Shown here piece by piece: positions 1 to 9,962 of a DNA stretch of 47,077 bases (position 1 is its first letter; the number at the start of each line of letters is the position of its first letter). This DNA is from a virus, in the IMG/VR virus record IMGVR_UViG_3300035659_000029, positions 1 to 47,077 of that record; one strand, 5' to 3'. Under the pieces are notes generated by a model. It was given only the letters and a program-made list of their open reading frames with translations. It was not told where the DNA came from and did not search any database. Position numbers and translations under genes: made by a program.

Positions 1-2
1 CG

Positions 3-600
3 GGAGCACAAGGAATAACAGGTATCGATGGTTTACAGGGCACAACGGGAGTACAAGGAATAACAGGTATTGATGGCTTGCAAGGCACAACGGGAGCACA
101 AGGAATAACAGGTATTGATGGCTTGCAAGGCACAACGGGAGCACAAGGAATAACAGGTATTGATGGCTTGCAGGGCACAACGGGAGTGCAAGGAATAACA
201 GGTATTGATGGCTTGCAGGGCACAACGGGAGTGCAAGGAATAACAGGTATTGATGGCTTGCAAGGATTGACGGGAGTACAAGGAATAACAGGTATTGATG
301 GCTTGCAAGGATTGACAGGAGTACAAGGAATAACAGGTATTGATGGCTTGCAAGGTATAACAGGAGAACAGGGAATAACAGGTATCGATGGCTTGCAGGG
401 CACAACGGGAGTGCAAGGAATAACAGGTATTGATGGCTTGCAAGGATTGACAGGAGAACAGGGAATAACAGGTATTGATGGCTTGCAAGGATTGACAGGC
501 ATCGATGGTTTACAGGGCACAACAGGAGTACAAGGTTTAACAGGTTTACGAGGCATAACAGGTATTGATGGTTTGCAAGGACAGACGGGTTTACAAGGGA
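3..600 (+). repeat. 45-bp tandem coding repeats (collagen-like block 1)
   Basis: About a dozen near-identical 45-base units encode [15 protein letters not shown] and variants ([12 protein letters not shown]). Unit differences are mostly at codon third positions or GTTG/GLTG swaps, which points to ongoing duplication and loss by recombination or slippage. The units are in frame, so gain or loss only changes stalk length. Degenerate triplets continue to about base 780. Confidence 0.9.
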
Positions 601-1703
601 TAACAGGAATTGATGGGATACAGGGAGAGACAGGAATTCGGGGTATAACAGGCTATAATGGCATTACTGGAATTCAAGGTATAACGGGTGATCCAGGATT
701 GGGAGCTACAGGTGTGCAAGGAGATACTGGTATACAAGGCGCAACGGGCGTTCAAGGTATAACAGGACTAAAAGGATTAAATTGGTTGGGTGATTGGTCC
801 ATGCATACTAATTATGCAGTTGACGATGCTGTTCAAGAATTGGGAAGTTCGTATATATGTATTGCTGCAAATTCAGGTTATCCACCGTCTGAAAATCCTG
901 ATAAATGGAATTTGTTAGTTTCTATTGGAAATAATGGTGCACAAGGTGAAACTGGTGTGCAAGGGACACAAGGTAGCACTGGCGTGCAGGGTATACAAGG
1001 CAATACTGGTATACAGGGTTTACAAGGTAATACTGGTGTGCAGGGTTTACAAGGTAATACTGGTATACAGGGTATACAAGGTAATACTGGTGTGCAGGGC
1101 TTACAAGGCAATACTGGTGTGCAGGGTTTACAAGGTAATACTGGTATACAGGGTTTACAAGGAAATACTGGTGTGCAGGGGGTTACTGGTATTCCAGATG
1201 TGCCGTTAAAGCAAGAGCATCATTTACGAGCAAAAGATTTTGATTCACCGAATAATGCAAACTGGACAATAAATGTGCTTGCTCCATTAATACCTGACAA
1301 TACTAATAATGGTTTGCGGGTAAGAGCTTTTGATGATACTACTGAAGAAGGAGTGGGATTTGTTTTAGAAATTCCAACGAATGCAGTTAACATGACTATC
1401 TCAATAATAGGGAAAGCTGCTACAGCACCGGGAGTGTCTAAGGGTGTTGTTATGGCTCTTTATACTCGAGATATGCCAGATAATGCTGTAGTGGCATCTT
1501 GGACAGCTAGGTATAGTCTCAATACATTAACAATCAATACCGATGTTTATTTTCATTATTTGACACAAACGGTAGCAATTTCTTCATTAACTTTAACTGC
1601 AGGAAGGGTTGCTCAGTTTGAGTTAACAAGATATCCGGCTGCAGCAGGTGATACACTTGTTGCAGATTTTAATTTACTCTTCATTAGAGTAGTATTTTCT
1701 TAA
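3..1703 (+). CDS. Collagen-like tail fibre/adhesin protein (5' truncated)
   Basis: The frame is open from the left edge (first full codon at base 3), so the gene begins outside the window; the TTG at 78 is only an internal repeat codon. Visible order: about 200 residues of Gly-X-Y triplets built on [15 protein letters not shown]; a short Trp/Tyr-rich globular insert (bases about 778-925, with WLGDW, YICIA and DKWN) that resembles the CBM5/12 fold often placed between collagen-like segments; a second Gly-X-Y block built on GNTGVQGLQ; then a C-terminal beta-rich head of about 165 residues ending at FIRVVFS. Collagen-like stalks with globular tips are common in phage and spore-surface fibres, so a receptor-binding fibre is likely. 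The triplets have almost no proline and instead carry Thr, Gln, Asp and Ile. A LamG-type fibre gene starts 14 bases downstream. The fibre assignment is firm; the ligand is unknown. Confidence 0.85.
   Translation, partial: GAQGITGIDGLQGTTGVQGITGIDGLQGTTGAQGITGIDGLQGTTGAQGITGIDGLQGTTGVQGITGIDGLQGTTGVQGITGIDGLQGLTGVQGITGIDGLQGLTGVQGITGIDGLQGITGEQGITGIDGLQGTTGVQGITGIDGLQGLTGEQGITGIDGLQGLTGIDGLQGTTGVQGLTGLRGITGIDGLQGQTGLQGITGIDGIQGETGIRGITGYNGITGIQGITGDPGLGATGVQGDTGIQGATGVQGITGLKGLNWLGDWSMHTNYAVDDAVQELGSSYICIAANSGYPPSENPDKWNLLVSIGNNGAQGETGVQGTQGSTGVQGIQGNTGIQGLQGNTGVQGLQGNTGIQGIQGNTGVQGLQGNTGVQGLQGNTGIQGLQGNTGVQGVTGIPDVPLKQEHHLRAKDFDSPNNANWTINVLAPLIPDNTNNGLRVRAFDDTTEEGVGFVLEIPTNAVNMTISIIGKAATAPGVSKGVVMALYTRDMPDNAVVASWTARYSLNTLTINTDVYFHYLTQTVAISSLTLTAGRVAQFELTRYPAAAGDTLVADFNLLFIRVVFS
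945..1190 (+). repeat. 27-bp tandem coding repeats (collagen-like block 2)
   Basis: Nine-residue units GNTGVQGLQ / GNTGIQGIQ (27 bases) are repeated about nine times. Unit length and codon choice differ from block 1, so the two stalk segments expanded independently. The block lies between the CBM-like insert and the C-terminal head of the same protein. Confidence 0.88.
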
Positions 1704-1717
1704 CTTGTGAGGTAAAT

Positions 1718-2950
1718 ATGCCGTTGAGATTTTTAGGAACCGGAGGAGCAACAAAGGTAAGTTTAGGAACTTTAGACGTTCCGGCTAGTACTAGTGCTTT
1801 GACTATTTGCGCATGGATTAAACCAGAAAACTTTGATGTTAATGGTGCTACAGTAATATCTAAAAGGAATAGTTCAGCTGAATCTGGTGTTTGGTGGAGT
1901 ATTGATATTTTATTGTCTACTTATCAAAAAATAAGAGTGAGACTAAAAACTGGTACAACGACAACTACATTACTAGCTACAGACCCTCTATCTTTTTTAA
2001 CGGCAAATGTCGAAAGATTCGTGGTACTATGGTATGGTATGATTGGCATGACTTCTACCTTAAAAATATATGTAGATAATATAGAAGCTGCAACTGTTGC
2101 TAAAAGTGGTAATGTTGCAATTGATGCAAGTGTTAGTACTTATATAGGTGAGGCTCCAGTAGTAAATCAGAATTTTACAGGGCCCATTGATGATGTTAGG
2201 ATATATACTAGAGCTTTGTCATTAAGTGAAATGACAACAATATTTTATAGTGAGGGCGAAGATAGCATTGTGAGTAATTTATATGCGAGATGGAAGATGG
2301 ATGAAAAACACGTTGGAGCTACTGCAACTGTTGCTTCTTCTATTATTGATTGTGGTGGTAATAATTTTCATGGTACACCATCTGGATCACCGACTTATAT
2401 TGAGCCATTAACCCCATATTGGAAATTACTTGCAGAATTATCACCAGATGTTAGAGGCTGGTTGGATTATCATAATTTTTCAGCCGTAAGCCACGCAAAT
2501 AATACTGGTCAAATAGGTGAATATTCCAGGACTGCTGGAGTAGGTTACAATTATGAAACATTATTAAAATGGAATACATGGTCAGAATATGCAAACAAAA
2601 CAATATATGAAGCTTCTTTAAAGTTTGTTAGTTCTTCTAAAGGAACTAATACTCTTGCCGGGACTGGGTATTTATATACACAAGATAAAACAAATCCAGC
2701 TTCTTGGAGTTCCCCACCTATATTTACAGATTTTGCAGTGACTGCTTGGGCTACTCAGTTAGCCAGTCTTTCTGTACAATTAACTGGAACTTACGAATTT
2801 ATTAATGTAAGTGATTTAATTAAAAACTTGGTACAGGGTTGGATCAATGGAACCAATAATAATTGGGGCATGGTTATGGGTGCAAATTTCAACGCGCTTG
2901 ATTGGTATTTGTCGGTAGATAGTGTAGTATTAAGATTATTATATAGATAA
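1718..2950 (+). CDS. LamG/concanavalin-like fibre or adhesin protein
   Basis: 410 residues; the ATG has GAGG just upstream at 1707-1710. Residues about 20-170 read as a LamG/concanavalin A-like jelly roll: ALTICAWIKP, a KIYVDN strand, and the closing GPIDDVRIYTRALS followed by the EM..IF helix are classic for the LamG_3 type. A short linker (ARWKMDE) leads to a C-terminal half, about residues 235-410, whose pattern (YEASLKFV, VSDLIKNLVQGWINGTNNNWG, SVVLRLLY) resembles DNRLRE-type beta-sandwich domains of surface proteins. It sits between two collagen-like fibre genes and probably binds glycans as part of the same host-contact apparatus. No signal peptide is seen, as expected for a virion protein. 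Domain calls are by pattern only. Confidence 0.7.
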   Translation: MPLRFLGTGGATKVSLGTLDVPASTSALTICAWIKPENFDVNGATVISKRNSSAESGVWWSIDILLSTYQKIRVRLKTGTTTTTLLATDPLSFLTANVERFVVLWYGMIGMTSTLKIYVDNIEAATVAKSGNVAIDASVSTYIGEAPVVNQNFTGPIDDVRIYTRALSLSEMTTIFYSEGEDSIVSNLYARWKMDEKHVGATATVASSIIDCGGNNFHGTPSGSPTYIEPLTPYWKLLAELSPDVRGWLDYHNFSAVSHANNTGQIGEYSRTAGVGYNYETLLKWNTWSEYANKTIYEASLKFVSSSKGTNTLAGTGYLYTQDKTNPASWSSPPIFTDFAVTAWATQLASLSVQLTGTYEFINVSDLIKNLVQGWINGTNNNWGMVMGANFNALDWYLSVDSVVLRLLYR

Positions 2951-2986
2951 ATGTTTTTTGCAATTATGTTTGTATGGAGGATTTAA

Positions 2987-5410
2987 ATGTCTAATGTATT
3001 AAATAGAACAACTAAGATATATTTGAACTCTGTCAACACTCCCGATTATTCAATTGAATTTTGGATAATAAATCCTGATTTGAGTTTAGTTCAAGGAGTT
3101 CCAGTTAAATATTGGAAAATAATCGGAGATACTGTATCAGAAATGAATCAATCTGAAAAAGATGCTGTTGATACAGCTTTAGTTCCAAGTGAAAAAATCA
3201 TTAGAAAAGCATATTTACAATCTACAGCTGACGCTTTAATTGAAAATCAAGGGTACACTATTACAATAAAAGACTCATTAAGTACTATGTATACTGAAAG
3301 TGTACGAATAAGACCTAATAGATCTACTTATTTAAAGCCTTGGATTGATTGGCTAACAGAAGTTGACACTGAAGTAAAAACAAAACAAGCTAGTGTAGAT
3401 GCTCAAACGACTTTAGCAGGAGTTGATAGTATAAGTATTGACTGTGCTACACTGATAAGTCATGATCCAGTAAAAACTATTTCGGGCGCTTTAGCAATAA
3501 CTGACGAGACTGATGTGTCATCGTTTTTAGATGCAAACGCTGAAGTTACAGATGCAGATACAGGTATAAAAGGTCCTTTTTATATAATGCAAGAATTAGA
3601 GATGAGAAAAGATCTTTATAATGACACTGAAAATCCAATATATGAGACAGGTCATACTCCTATACTTGGTTCAAATGGAATCCTTCAAGATCATGCAAAT
3701 CGTGTAAGTAATCTTGAAACAATTCATGGAAAATTAGGGTGGCATACTCAACAATTATATCAGGCTTTATATCATAGACCTAAAGATTTATTGATTTATT
3801 ACGGATGGCTGAATAGTTTTAATAGCGCTACTAATGCATGGACAAATGAAAAAGTTGCGCAAGATATGAGTAAATATGGTCTTATTATTCTTGGTAATGG
3901 ATTGCAAGACCCAACACACGGTGATTATTCAAACACTCAAATAATAATACCAAGAATAAAAGCTTTAAATCCATTATGTATTATTTTTGGTTATGTGTCA
4001 GCTAATCAAACATTAGCTAATTTTCAAACTAAAGTTGATCAATGGAATACATTACAGATTCATGGCATATTTATTGATGAAGCTGGATATGATTATGGAA
4101 AAACTAGAAGTGAATTTAATGATAGAGTTGATTATGTTCATGAGAAAACTTATTCAAAAATTGCATTTGCAAATGCATGGAATACTGATAATATATTAGG
4201 AACAGCTAATGATGTTTCATATCCGAATACTACATATAATAGTTCATTAACTGCATCAAAACTTGATAGTAATGATTGGATCCTTTTAGAAAGTTTTGCA
4301 ATTAATACTACAGCTTATTCTGTAGCGAGTGGATATGAATCAAAAACTGATTGGGCAGTAAGAGGCTCAAAAGCTATTTCATTAAGAAACACTTATGGTG
4401 TTAATTTTGCATCATGTGGCATTATAAATAATGATAATGTTAATGGTTTAAAATTATTTGAATTTTTGTTTACGTCATCATTAATGTTCTCATTAGATGC
4501 AAATGGTTCATCTGATACTAGTTATGCTGCAAGTTCAGCAGCAGTCGTATATTGGCAAAGACCGTTTGTTAATTTATTTAATTATTATTCTTTATCACCG
4601 GCTGTAAGTGTTGATGTTAATGATGCAGATGTTTATGTCAGATATACAGATTTTGTTAGATTTTTATTAGATTTTTCATCGTCAGCTCAATTAAGTAATA
4701 TTACTATATTTGAAACTAGTGTTGGTTCTCAAGGTATTACTGGTTTACAAGGTTTGATAGGTATAACTGGTCTACAAGGTTTGACAGGTATACAGGGTTT
4801 ACAAGGAAATACTGGTGCTGGTTCTCAAGGTGTGACTGGTATTTTAGGTAATACTGGAGAACAAGGTACAACAGGATTAAGTCCTACGACAATGGACACG
4901 AGTCAAAGAATATTAATGTCTAATTTAGCACCGAGTAATGCTGGATTTTTATTAATAAGTGGAACAGCATATTTTGTTTATTTAGGAAAGACGACATCAT
5001 CTATTACTCCAAAACATGTTGAATTTCATGTGTCAACAGTTGGCAGTGGATCTCAGACAGCTGAAGTTGGTTTCTTTTCGTCAACGTCTGCACCTAATAA
5101 AGCTAACCAAGATTTAACTAAACTTGTATCAACAAGCACTGTTGATGCATTGAATGGTACTGGTGTTAAACGAAATACAAGTGCTTTTAGTACAGCTGTA
5201 AACGCGGGAACTCATTTATGGGCAGGCATTAGGACAGCTATGGCTACAACACAACCAACAATTTGGGGGGTTGGGACAGACATGGCGCAAGGTCAAGTTT
5301 TAAGAACAACGTCTGCAGGAGTTCTGACAGGGACGGGTCCATGGACAGGAGCAATTATTACAGCAGCTACGGGAGTTGTTTGTCCTGATTTAAGAGGAGT
5401 ATTAGATTAA
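2987..5410 (+). CDS. Tail fibre with GH114/spherulin-4-like barrel and collagen-like segment
   Basis: 807 residues; GGAGG precedes the ATG at 2987. The N-terminal ~110 residues look like a small beta domain, then an alpha-rich linker (about 110-260). Residues about 268-530 resemble the GH114/spherulin-4 TIM barrel: LLIYYGW opens strand 1, PRIKALNPLCIIFGYVS gives the strand 3 region, and GIFIDEAGYDYG (360-371) matches the family's acidic GIFLDE strand end. Residues about 580-630 are collagen-like (GITGLQGLIGITGLQG), followed by a C-terminal beta-rich domain of about 180 residues that probably trimerises or binds receptor. GH114-type enzymes cleave alpha-1,4-galactosaminoglycan, so depolymerase activity on a capsule or wall polymer is possible but not shown. 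Flanked by fibre genes and the large glycosyltransferase gene. Confidence 0.72.
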   Translation: MSNVLNRTTKIYLNSVNTPDYSIEFWIINPDLSLVQGVPVKYWKIIGDTVSEMNQSEKDAVDTALVPSEKIIRKAYLQSTADALIENQGYTITIKDSLSTMYTESVRIRPNRSTYLKPWIDWLTEVDTEVKTKQASVDAQTTLAGVDSISIDCATLISHDPVKTISGALAITDETDVSSFLDANAEVTDADTGIKGPFYIMQELEMRKDLYNDTENPIYETGHTPILGSNGILQDHANRVSNLETIHGKLGWHTQQLYQALYHRPKDLLIYYGWLNSFNSATNAWTNEKVAQDMSKYGLIILGNGLQDPTHGDYSNTQIIIPRIKALNPLCIIFGYVSANQTLANFQTKVDQWNTLQIHGIFIDEAGYDYGKTRSEFNDRVDYVHEKTYSKIAFANAWNTDNILGTANDVSYPNTTYNSSLTASKLDSNDWILLESFAINTTAYSVASGYESKTDWAVRGSKAISLRNTYGVNFASCGIINNDNVNGLKLFEFLFTSSLMFSLDANGSSDTSYAASSAAVVYWQRPFVNLFNYYSLSPAVSVDVNDADVYVRYTDFVRFLLDFSSSAQLSNITIFETSVGSQGITGLQGLIGITGLQGLTGIQGLQGNTGAGSQGVTGILGNTGEQGTTGLSPTTMDTSQRILMSNLAPSNAGFLLISGTAYFVYLGKTTSSITPKHVEFHVSTVGSGSQTAEVGFFSSTSAPNKANQDLTKLVSTSTVDALNGTGVKRNTSAFSTAVNAGTHLWAGIRTAMATTQPTIWGVGTDMAQGQVLRTTSAGVLTGTGPWTGAIITAATGVVCPDLRGVLD

Positions 5411-5462
5411 TTATGTAAAATGTTTACTCTAGATTATATAAAAAGTATTTAAAGGAGTAAAC

Positions 5463-8400
5463 ATGACAACATTAAGTTTAACTATTATAGTTACTAAGGG
5501 TGAAGCTTTTGAATTAAACAGATGTCTCGAAAGCTTAAAAGGCGATTTGCTTGATGAAATCATAATTACACAAACATTTGAAGATGAAGAAGTCAAAAAA
5601 GTTGCACAAAAATTTAATGCAAAAATATCATTTTTTAAATGGATAAGTGATTTTTCAGCTGCTAGAAATTTTAATCTTGATCAAGCATCATGTCAATATG
5701 TTTTTTGGCTAGACGCTGATGATGTAATTAAACCAGATAGTTATAAAAAATTGTTACAATTAAAAAAAGAGTTACATAACTATGACATTATTCAATTGCC
5801 TTATATTTATCATCATGATGAATTTGACAACCCGCATAATATTCATCCTCGAGAAAGGATATTTAAAAACAAAGATTCAAGATTTAGATGGCAAGATCCA
5901 ATTCATGAAATAGTATCGTATGATGCATCTGCTAAAATTAAGTATGTAAATGATGCTTTTGTTGATCATTATCGGATGAGACCGTATGTTGCTGATAGAA
6001 ATCTAGCAATATTACGCAAACATTATAATGAAAATCCAACGCCAAGAATTAAATTTTATTTTGGAAAAGATTTATTTGATGCTGGATTTTATGATGAAGG
6101 TGTAACTGTTTTAGAAGATTATGTTAAGTGTAGTCAAGGTTTTGTTGATAATTTAGCAGCAGCTTGTCAAAGATTGTCACAATATTATTTAGAAGAAAAA
6201 AAAGATTTTAAAACTGCAAAAAACTTTGCATTACAAGGACTATCTTTTTGTAACAGTTATGCTGAACTATACTACTATTACGCAGATGCATGTCAAAAAC
6301 TTAATGAAATTGATTTAGCAATAGAATATTTTAAATTAGCTATTACTAAAAAATTTGGTACTGCTGGTTTTTCCCAATTACCAGAATTTTATGAATTGAA
6401 ACCTGCAAATTGTCTATCACTTTTGTATTATCATCACAAGAAAGATTATATTCAATCATTAAAGTATAATTTAATTGCATTAAAAACGCGTCCTTTTAGT
6501 GATTCATTATTAAGTGACAATAGATTATTATTAACTCATACTGTTAAAATAAAGATTGCATGGTTAATACCTCATTTTGATGTCAATTTTCCTTCAACTA
6601 GAATTAGACGCTATAACATACATAACAGACTATTATATTTGGGTGTAGATTCAATAATAATTACAGATTATTATAGTTTACCCATAGATGACGTAATGAA
6701 TAAATTACAAGAATGTCAAGTTGTTATTTTTACACAATACGGAGAATGTGATTTTAGATTAATTAAACGGTTAAAAGAAAAACAAGTTAAAATTATTTTT
6801 GATTTTTGTGAAGCACTATTTGACGGTTTATATCAAACGGGTTGTTGTACAAGATTTGACAAAATAATATGTTGCTCAACTAAATTAGCACAAATGACAA
6901 ATGAAAAGGGTTACAATAATACGGTAATAATAAAAGACGCAATAGAACCAAAAAGTGTTAGTCATCTATATGAGAGTCGTGACAAATTAAAAGCTGTATA
7001 TATGGGTATGGGCGGTAATGCAGAGTTGGCTCTAAATATGAAATCAATTATTGAGTCAGCAGGATATGAGTTAATAATAATTAGTGAATGGGATAATGCT
7101 ACTATTAAGTGGAATATTGATACATGGCATGAAGAATTAAACAAGTGTGATGTTGTTTTATGTCCCTGTCGAGATGTTCAACCTGCAAAGTCAAACGTTA
7201 AAGTTACAACAGCAATGGCTCTTGGACTGCCTGTAATTGCAAGCCCTCTTAAAGCGTATGAAGAAGTAATTCAACATGGCAAAAACGGATATTTATGTAC
7301 TACTGAAAATGAATGGTTAAGCGCATTAATTGAATTAAAAGATGCAAATAAACGAAAATCTATTGGAGAAAATGCAAAGAAATCTATTTCTAATTATATG
7401 TTAGAACCTATAACAAGTCAATGGGTTCAACTATTGTTTGACTTAACATTAGACAAGATAGAAGTACAGAAAACAGATGAAGCTGTTGACATCATTATAG
7501 CAAGTTACAATAATGTTGAATATTTAAAATTATGTATTAATTCAATTAGAGACAACACTAATAGTGCTTATAGAATAATTATATCAGACGCAGGAAGTAA
7601 TAAAGAAACTTGGGATTATTTGAATGCACTTAAAGGTGTATCAATTATTGGTCAGCAAGACAAACGATTAAATTATTCTCAAACATGTAATGAAGGCATA
7701 TTAAGATCATTTTCAAAATATTTTGTTATTTTGAATTCTGATGTCATTGTATCTAAAGGCTGGCTCACAAATTTAGTTAATAAAATAGAATCAGTATCGA
7801 GACTTGCTGCTTGTGGGGTATTATCAAACTGTGATAGAGGTTGGATGCATGGTGTTAAAGGTAGACCAATATATGACATGAAATTACCATCAGGTGTTGA
7901 GTTAGTACCAGGCATGAAAATTAATCAAGTTTACGTGAATGAATTGTATGATTTTATGCAAACGTGTAACAATAAATATAAAGATAAATATGTAAGTCAA
8001 GAGTGGGTTGCTGTTTATGCCACAATATTTGCAAGATCAGCAATTAATGAAGTGGGCTTGTTTGATCCAAATTTTAAGACTGGTTGTGAAGATTTAGACT
8101 TATGTATAAGATTAAGAAAACATAAGTATGAGATTGGGCAAGCTATTGACTCGTTTGTATTTCATTTTGGCGGCGTGTCGCGCGGCTCGTATGAAATTGA
8201 AAACAATAACCAATATCGCGAAGAAGACGTTTATAATCATCAGTATTTAAAACAAAAGTATGCTAAAGAGAAGATTGTAATATATACTGGACCTGCATTT
8301 GAAAGATGGAATAAGAAAAAAGTTTTGCAAGGAATGGCAGGATCTGAGACGTGGGCAATGGAATTAGCTAGAGCTTTTAGTAAGAAGAACTATTTAGTTA

Positions 8401-9881
8401 CAGTTTATATTGATCTTGATACAAATAATGTGAATGAGTGGGTAATAGAAGAAGATGGTGAAAGATACAGACATTATTCTAAATTGAATGAAGATTTACA
8501 GTATGATTATGTAGATTATTTCATTTCGTCAAGATCATGTGATGTATTTAGTAATAATGTTCATTGTATGAATAAATATGTAATGATTCATGACGTATGG
8601 TTGTCGTTTGATTCAAAATATGATACAAAACAATGGCAAATTAAGAAATTTGCTGTTTTGAGTGATTGGCATAAAGAATTTGTAATGAGTCATCATAATA
8701 TACCCGCAGATAAGATAATGCTAACAGCTAATGGCAAAGACTTATCAATATATAGTAATGTTGACAATGTTAAAAAGAAAAATAAGATATTTTATAGTTC
8801 AAGCTTGGACAGGGGATTATTAGAATTGTTGAAAATATTTCCTATATTAAGGAAAAATGTTCCTGATTTAGAATTAATAATAGCTTATGGATTGTATAAC
8901 TGGGAACAAGCTATAAAAGTTAGAGGTAATCAAAAAACTGAAGTTGATCATTTAAATGAAATAAAAGAATTGATGAAACAGCCAGGAATAAATTATGTCG
9001 GTAGACTGTCAAAAGAAGAATTAGCAAAACAACAAATGGAATGTAAAGCATGGCTATATCCAACATGGTTTTGGGAAACATTTTGCATTACTGCAGTTGA
9101 TGCAGGTGTTTCAAAATGTGCCCTTGTTACGTCTAATTTAGCTGGATTAAAAACAACATTATACAATGCAGCAATATTAATTAATGGAAATTCAAGATCT
9201 GAAGAATACCAGAAAAAGTTTATAGAAGAATCAATAAAAGTATTAACTGATGATAAATATAGAAAAGAATGGGCAGATAAAGCATATAATAAAGTTGTTA
9301 ATTATACATGGGATAAAATAGCTGAAAATTGGATAATTGAATTTAAAGGTCAAAACAAGATTAAGAAATTGAATTTAGGCTGTGGTGGAAAGAAAATTGA
9401 AGGATATGTCGGAGTTGATATTTTTAAACATGAAAATGTTGATGAGATATTTTCAATGGATAATATACCATACGGTGATGCATCAATAGACGGTTTATAT
9501 AGTGAACACGCTTTAGAACATTTAACATTTAAAGCAGCTGAAAGAGCAGTAAAAGAGTGGTATCGAGTATTAAAAGATGGATGTGAATTAATATTAAAAA
9601 TACCAGATTTACAATCATGTTGTGAATCTTATCTTAATCCGCCTGAACATATTTTAAAAAGAGGCGTGTCATTTCAAAGTGCCAGAGAATGGTTCAGATA
9701 TACTATTTTTGGAAGACAAATGAGTTTGTCAGGTGAATTAGATGAAGCTCAAGTTCATAAATCAGGATATTCAAAACAAGAGATAAGAGCATTACTAGAA
9801 AATGTTGGTTTTAAAATAACTTCTATTACTAATTATGACGGCTGGGACACGCCATCAATAGAGATTAAAGCTTTTAAATAG
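5463..9881 (+). CDS. Five-module glycosyltransferase-methyltransferase polypeptide
   Basis: 1472 residues with AAAGGAG upstream. Modules in order: (1) GT2 glycosyltransferase, about 1-200, with the metal-binding DADD at 84-87; (2) a TPR-like helical stretch, about 200-355; (3) a GT4-like module from about 362 (KIKIAWLIPHFD) ending in TTAMALGLPVIASP; (4) a second GT2 module from about 675 (VDIIIASYNN) with NSD at 758-760; (5) a second GT4-like module, about 950-1290 (SSSLDRGLLELLKIFP, then ECKAWLYPTWFWETFC); (6) a class I SAM methyltransferase from about 1300, with the NLGCGG glycine loop at 1304-1309 and the LYSEHALEHL strand. It would build and perhaps methyl-cap a short glycan. Placement directly after the fibre genes suggests virion or fibre glycosylation; host-surface modification is an alternative. 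A local GC-rich patch lies at 8161-8190. No frameshift is seen. Confidence 0.85.
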   Translation: MTTLSLTIIVTKGEAFELNRCLESLKGDLLDEIIITQTFEDEEVKKVAQKFNAKISFFKWISDFSAARNFNLDQASCQYVFWLDADDVIKPDSYKKLLQLKKELHNYDIIQLPYIYHHDEFDNPHNIHPRERIFKNKDSRFRWQDPIHEIVSYDASAKIKYVNDAFVDHYRMRPYVADRNLAILRKHYNENPTPRIKFYFGKDLFDAGFYDEGVTVLEDYVKCSQGFVDNLAAACQRLSQYYLEEKKDFKTAKNFALQGLSFCNSYAELYYYYADACQKLNEIDLAIEYFKLAITKKFGTAGFSQLPEFYELKPANCLSLLYYHHKKDYIQSLKYNLIALKTRPFSDSLLSDNRLLLTHTVKIKIAWLIPHFDVNFPSTRIRRYNIHNRLLYLGVDSIIITDYYSLPIDDVMNKLQECQVVIFTQYGECDFRLIKRLKEKQVKIIFDFCEALFDGLYQTGCCTRFDKIICCSTKLAQMTNEKGYNNTVIIKDAIEPKSVSHLYESRDKLKAVYMGMGGNAELALNMKSIIESAGYELIIISEWDNATIKWNIDTWHEELNKCDVVLCPCRDVQPAKSNVKVTTAMALGLPVIASPLKAYEEVIQHGKNGYLCTTENEWLSALIELKDANKRKSIGENAKKSISNYMLEPITSQWVQLLFDLTLDKIEVQKTDEAVDIIIASYNNVEYLKLCINSIRDNTNSAYRIIISDAGSNKETWDYLNALKGVSIIGQQDKRLNYSQTCNEGILRSFSKYFVILNSDVIVSKGWLTNLVNKIESVSRLAACGVLSNCDRGWMHGVKGRPIYDMKLPSGVELVPGMKINQVYVNELYDFMQTCNNKYKDKYVSQEWVAVYATIFARSAINEVGLFDPNFKTGCEDLDLCIRLRKHKYEIGQAIDSFVFHFGGVSRGSYEIENNNQYREEDVYNHQYLKQKYAKEKIVIYTGPAFERWNKKKVLQGMAGSETWAMELARAFSKKNYLVTVYIDLDTNNVNEWVIEEDGERYRHYSKLNEDLQYDYVDYFISSRSCDVFSNNVHCMNKYVMIHDVWLSFDSKYDTKQWQIKKFAVLSDWHKEFVMSHHNIPADKIMLTANGKDLSIYSNVDNVKKKNKIFYSSSLDRGLLELLKIFPILRKNVPDLELIIAYGLYNWEQAIKVRGNQKTEVDHLNEIKELMKQPGINYVGRLSKEELAKQQMECKAWLYPTWFWETFCITAVDAGVSKCALVTSNLAGLKTTLYNAAILINGNSRSEEYQKKFIEESIKVLTDDKYRKEWADKAYNKVVNYTWDKIAENWIIEFKGQNKIKKLNLGCGGKKIEGYVGVDIFKHENVDEIFSMDNIPYGDASIDGLYSEHALEHLTFKAAERAVKEWYRVLKDGCELILKIPDLQSCCESYLNPPEHILKRGVSFQSAREWFRYTIFGRQMSLSGELDEAQVHKSGYSKQEIRALLENVGFKITSITNYDGWDTPSIEIKAFK

Positions 9882-9962
9882 TCATCATACTGAATTCTTA
9901 TTTAATAAAATTGTAATAATTGAGATAGTCCGTTAAATGTTACTATAAAAAGGATTTCAATT

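Noticed and set aside
33-488. Long minus-strand open frame with a CYSLxSRCAL-type repeat
   Set aside because: It is the antisense of the 45-bp collagen-like repeat; the periodic codons keep it open and no ribosome-binding site is present.
3-600. CRISPR-like tandem repeats
   Set aside because: The units are contiguous with no unique spacers and code in frame for Gly-X-Y triplets.
1200-5410. Variable region of a diversity-generating retroelement in the fibre tips
   Set aside because: No reverse transcriptase gene or matching template repeat is visible in the window.
5437-5444. T4-type late promoter (TATAAAAA), also at 9944-9951
   Set aside because: At 9944 it overlaps the Shine-Dalgarno, so a transcript starting there would lack it; at 5437 the spacing is marginal. 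In DNA this AT-rich such octamers are expected by chance.
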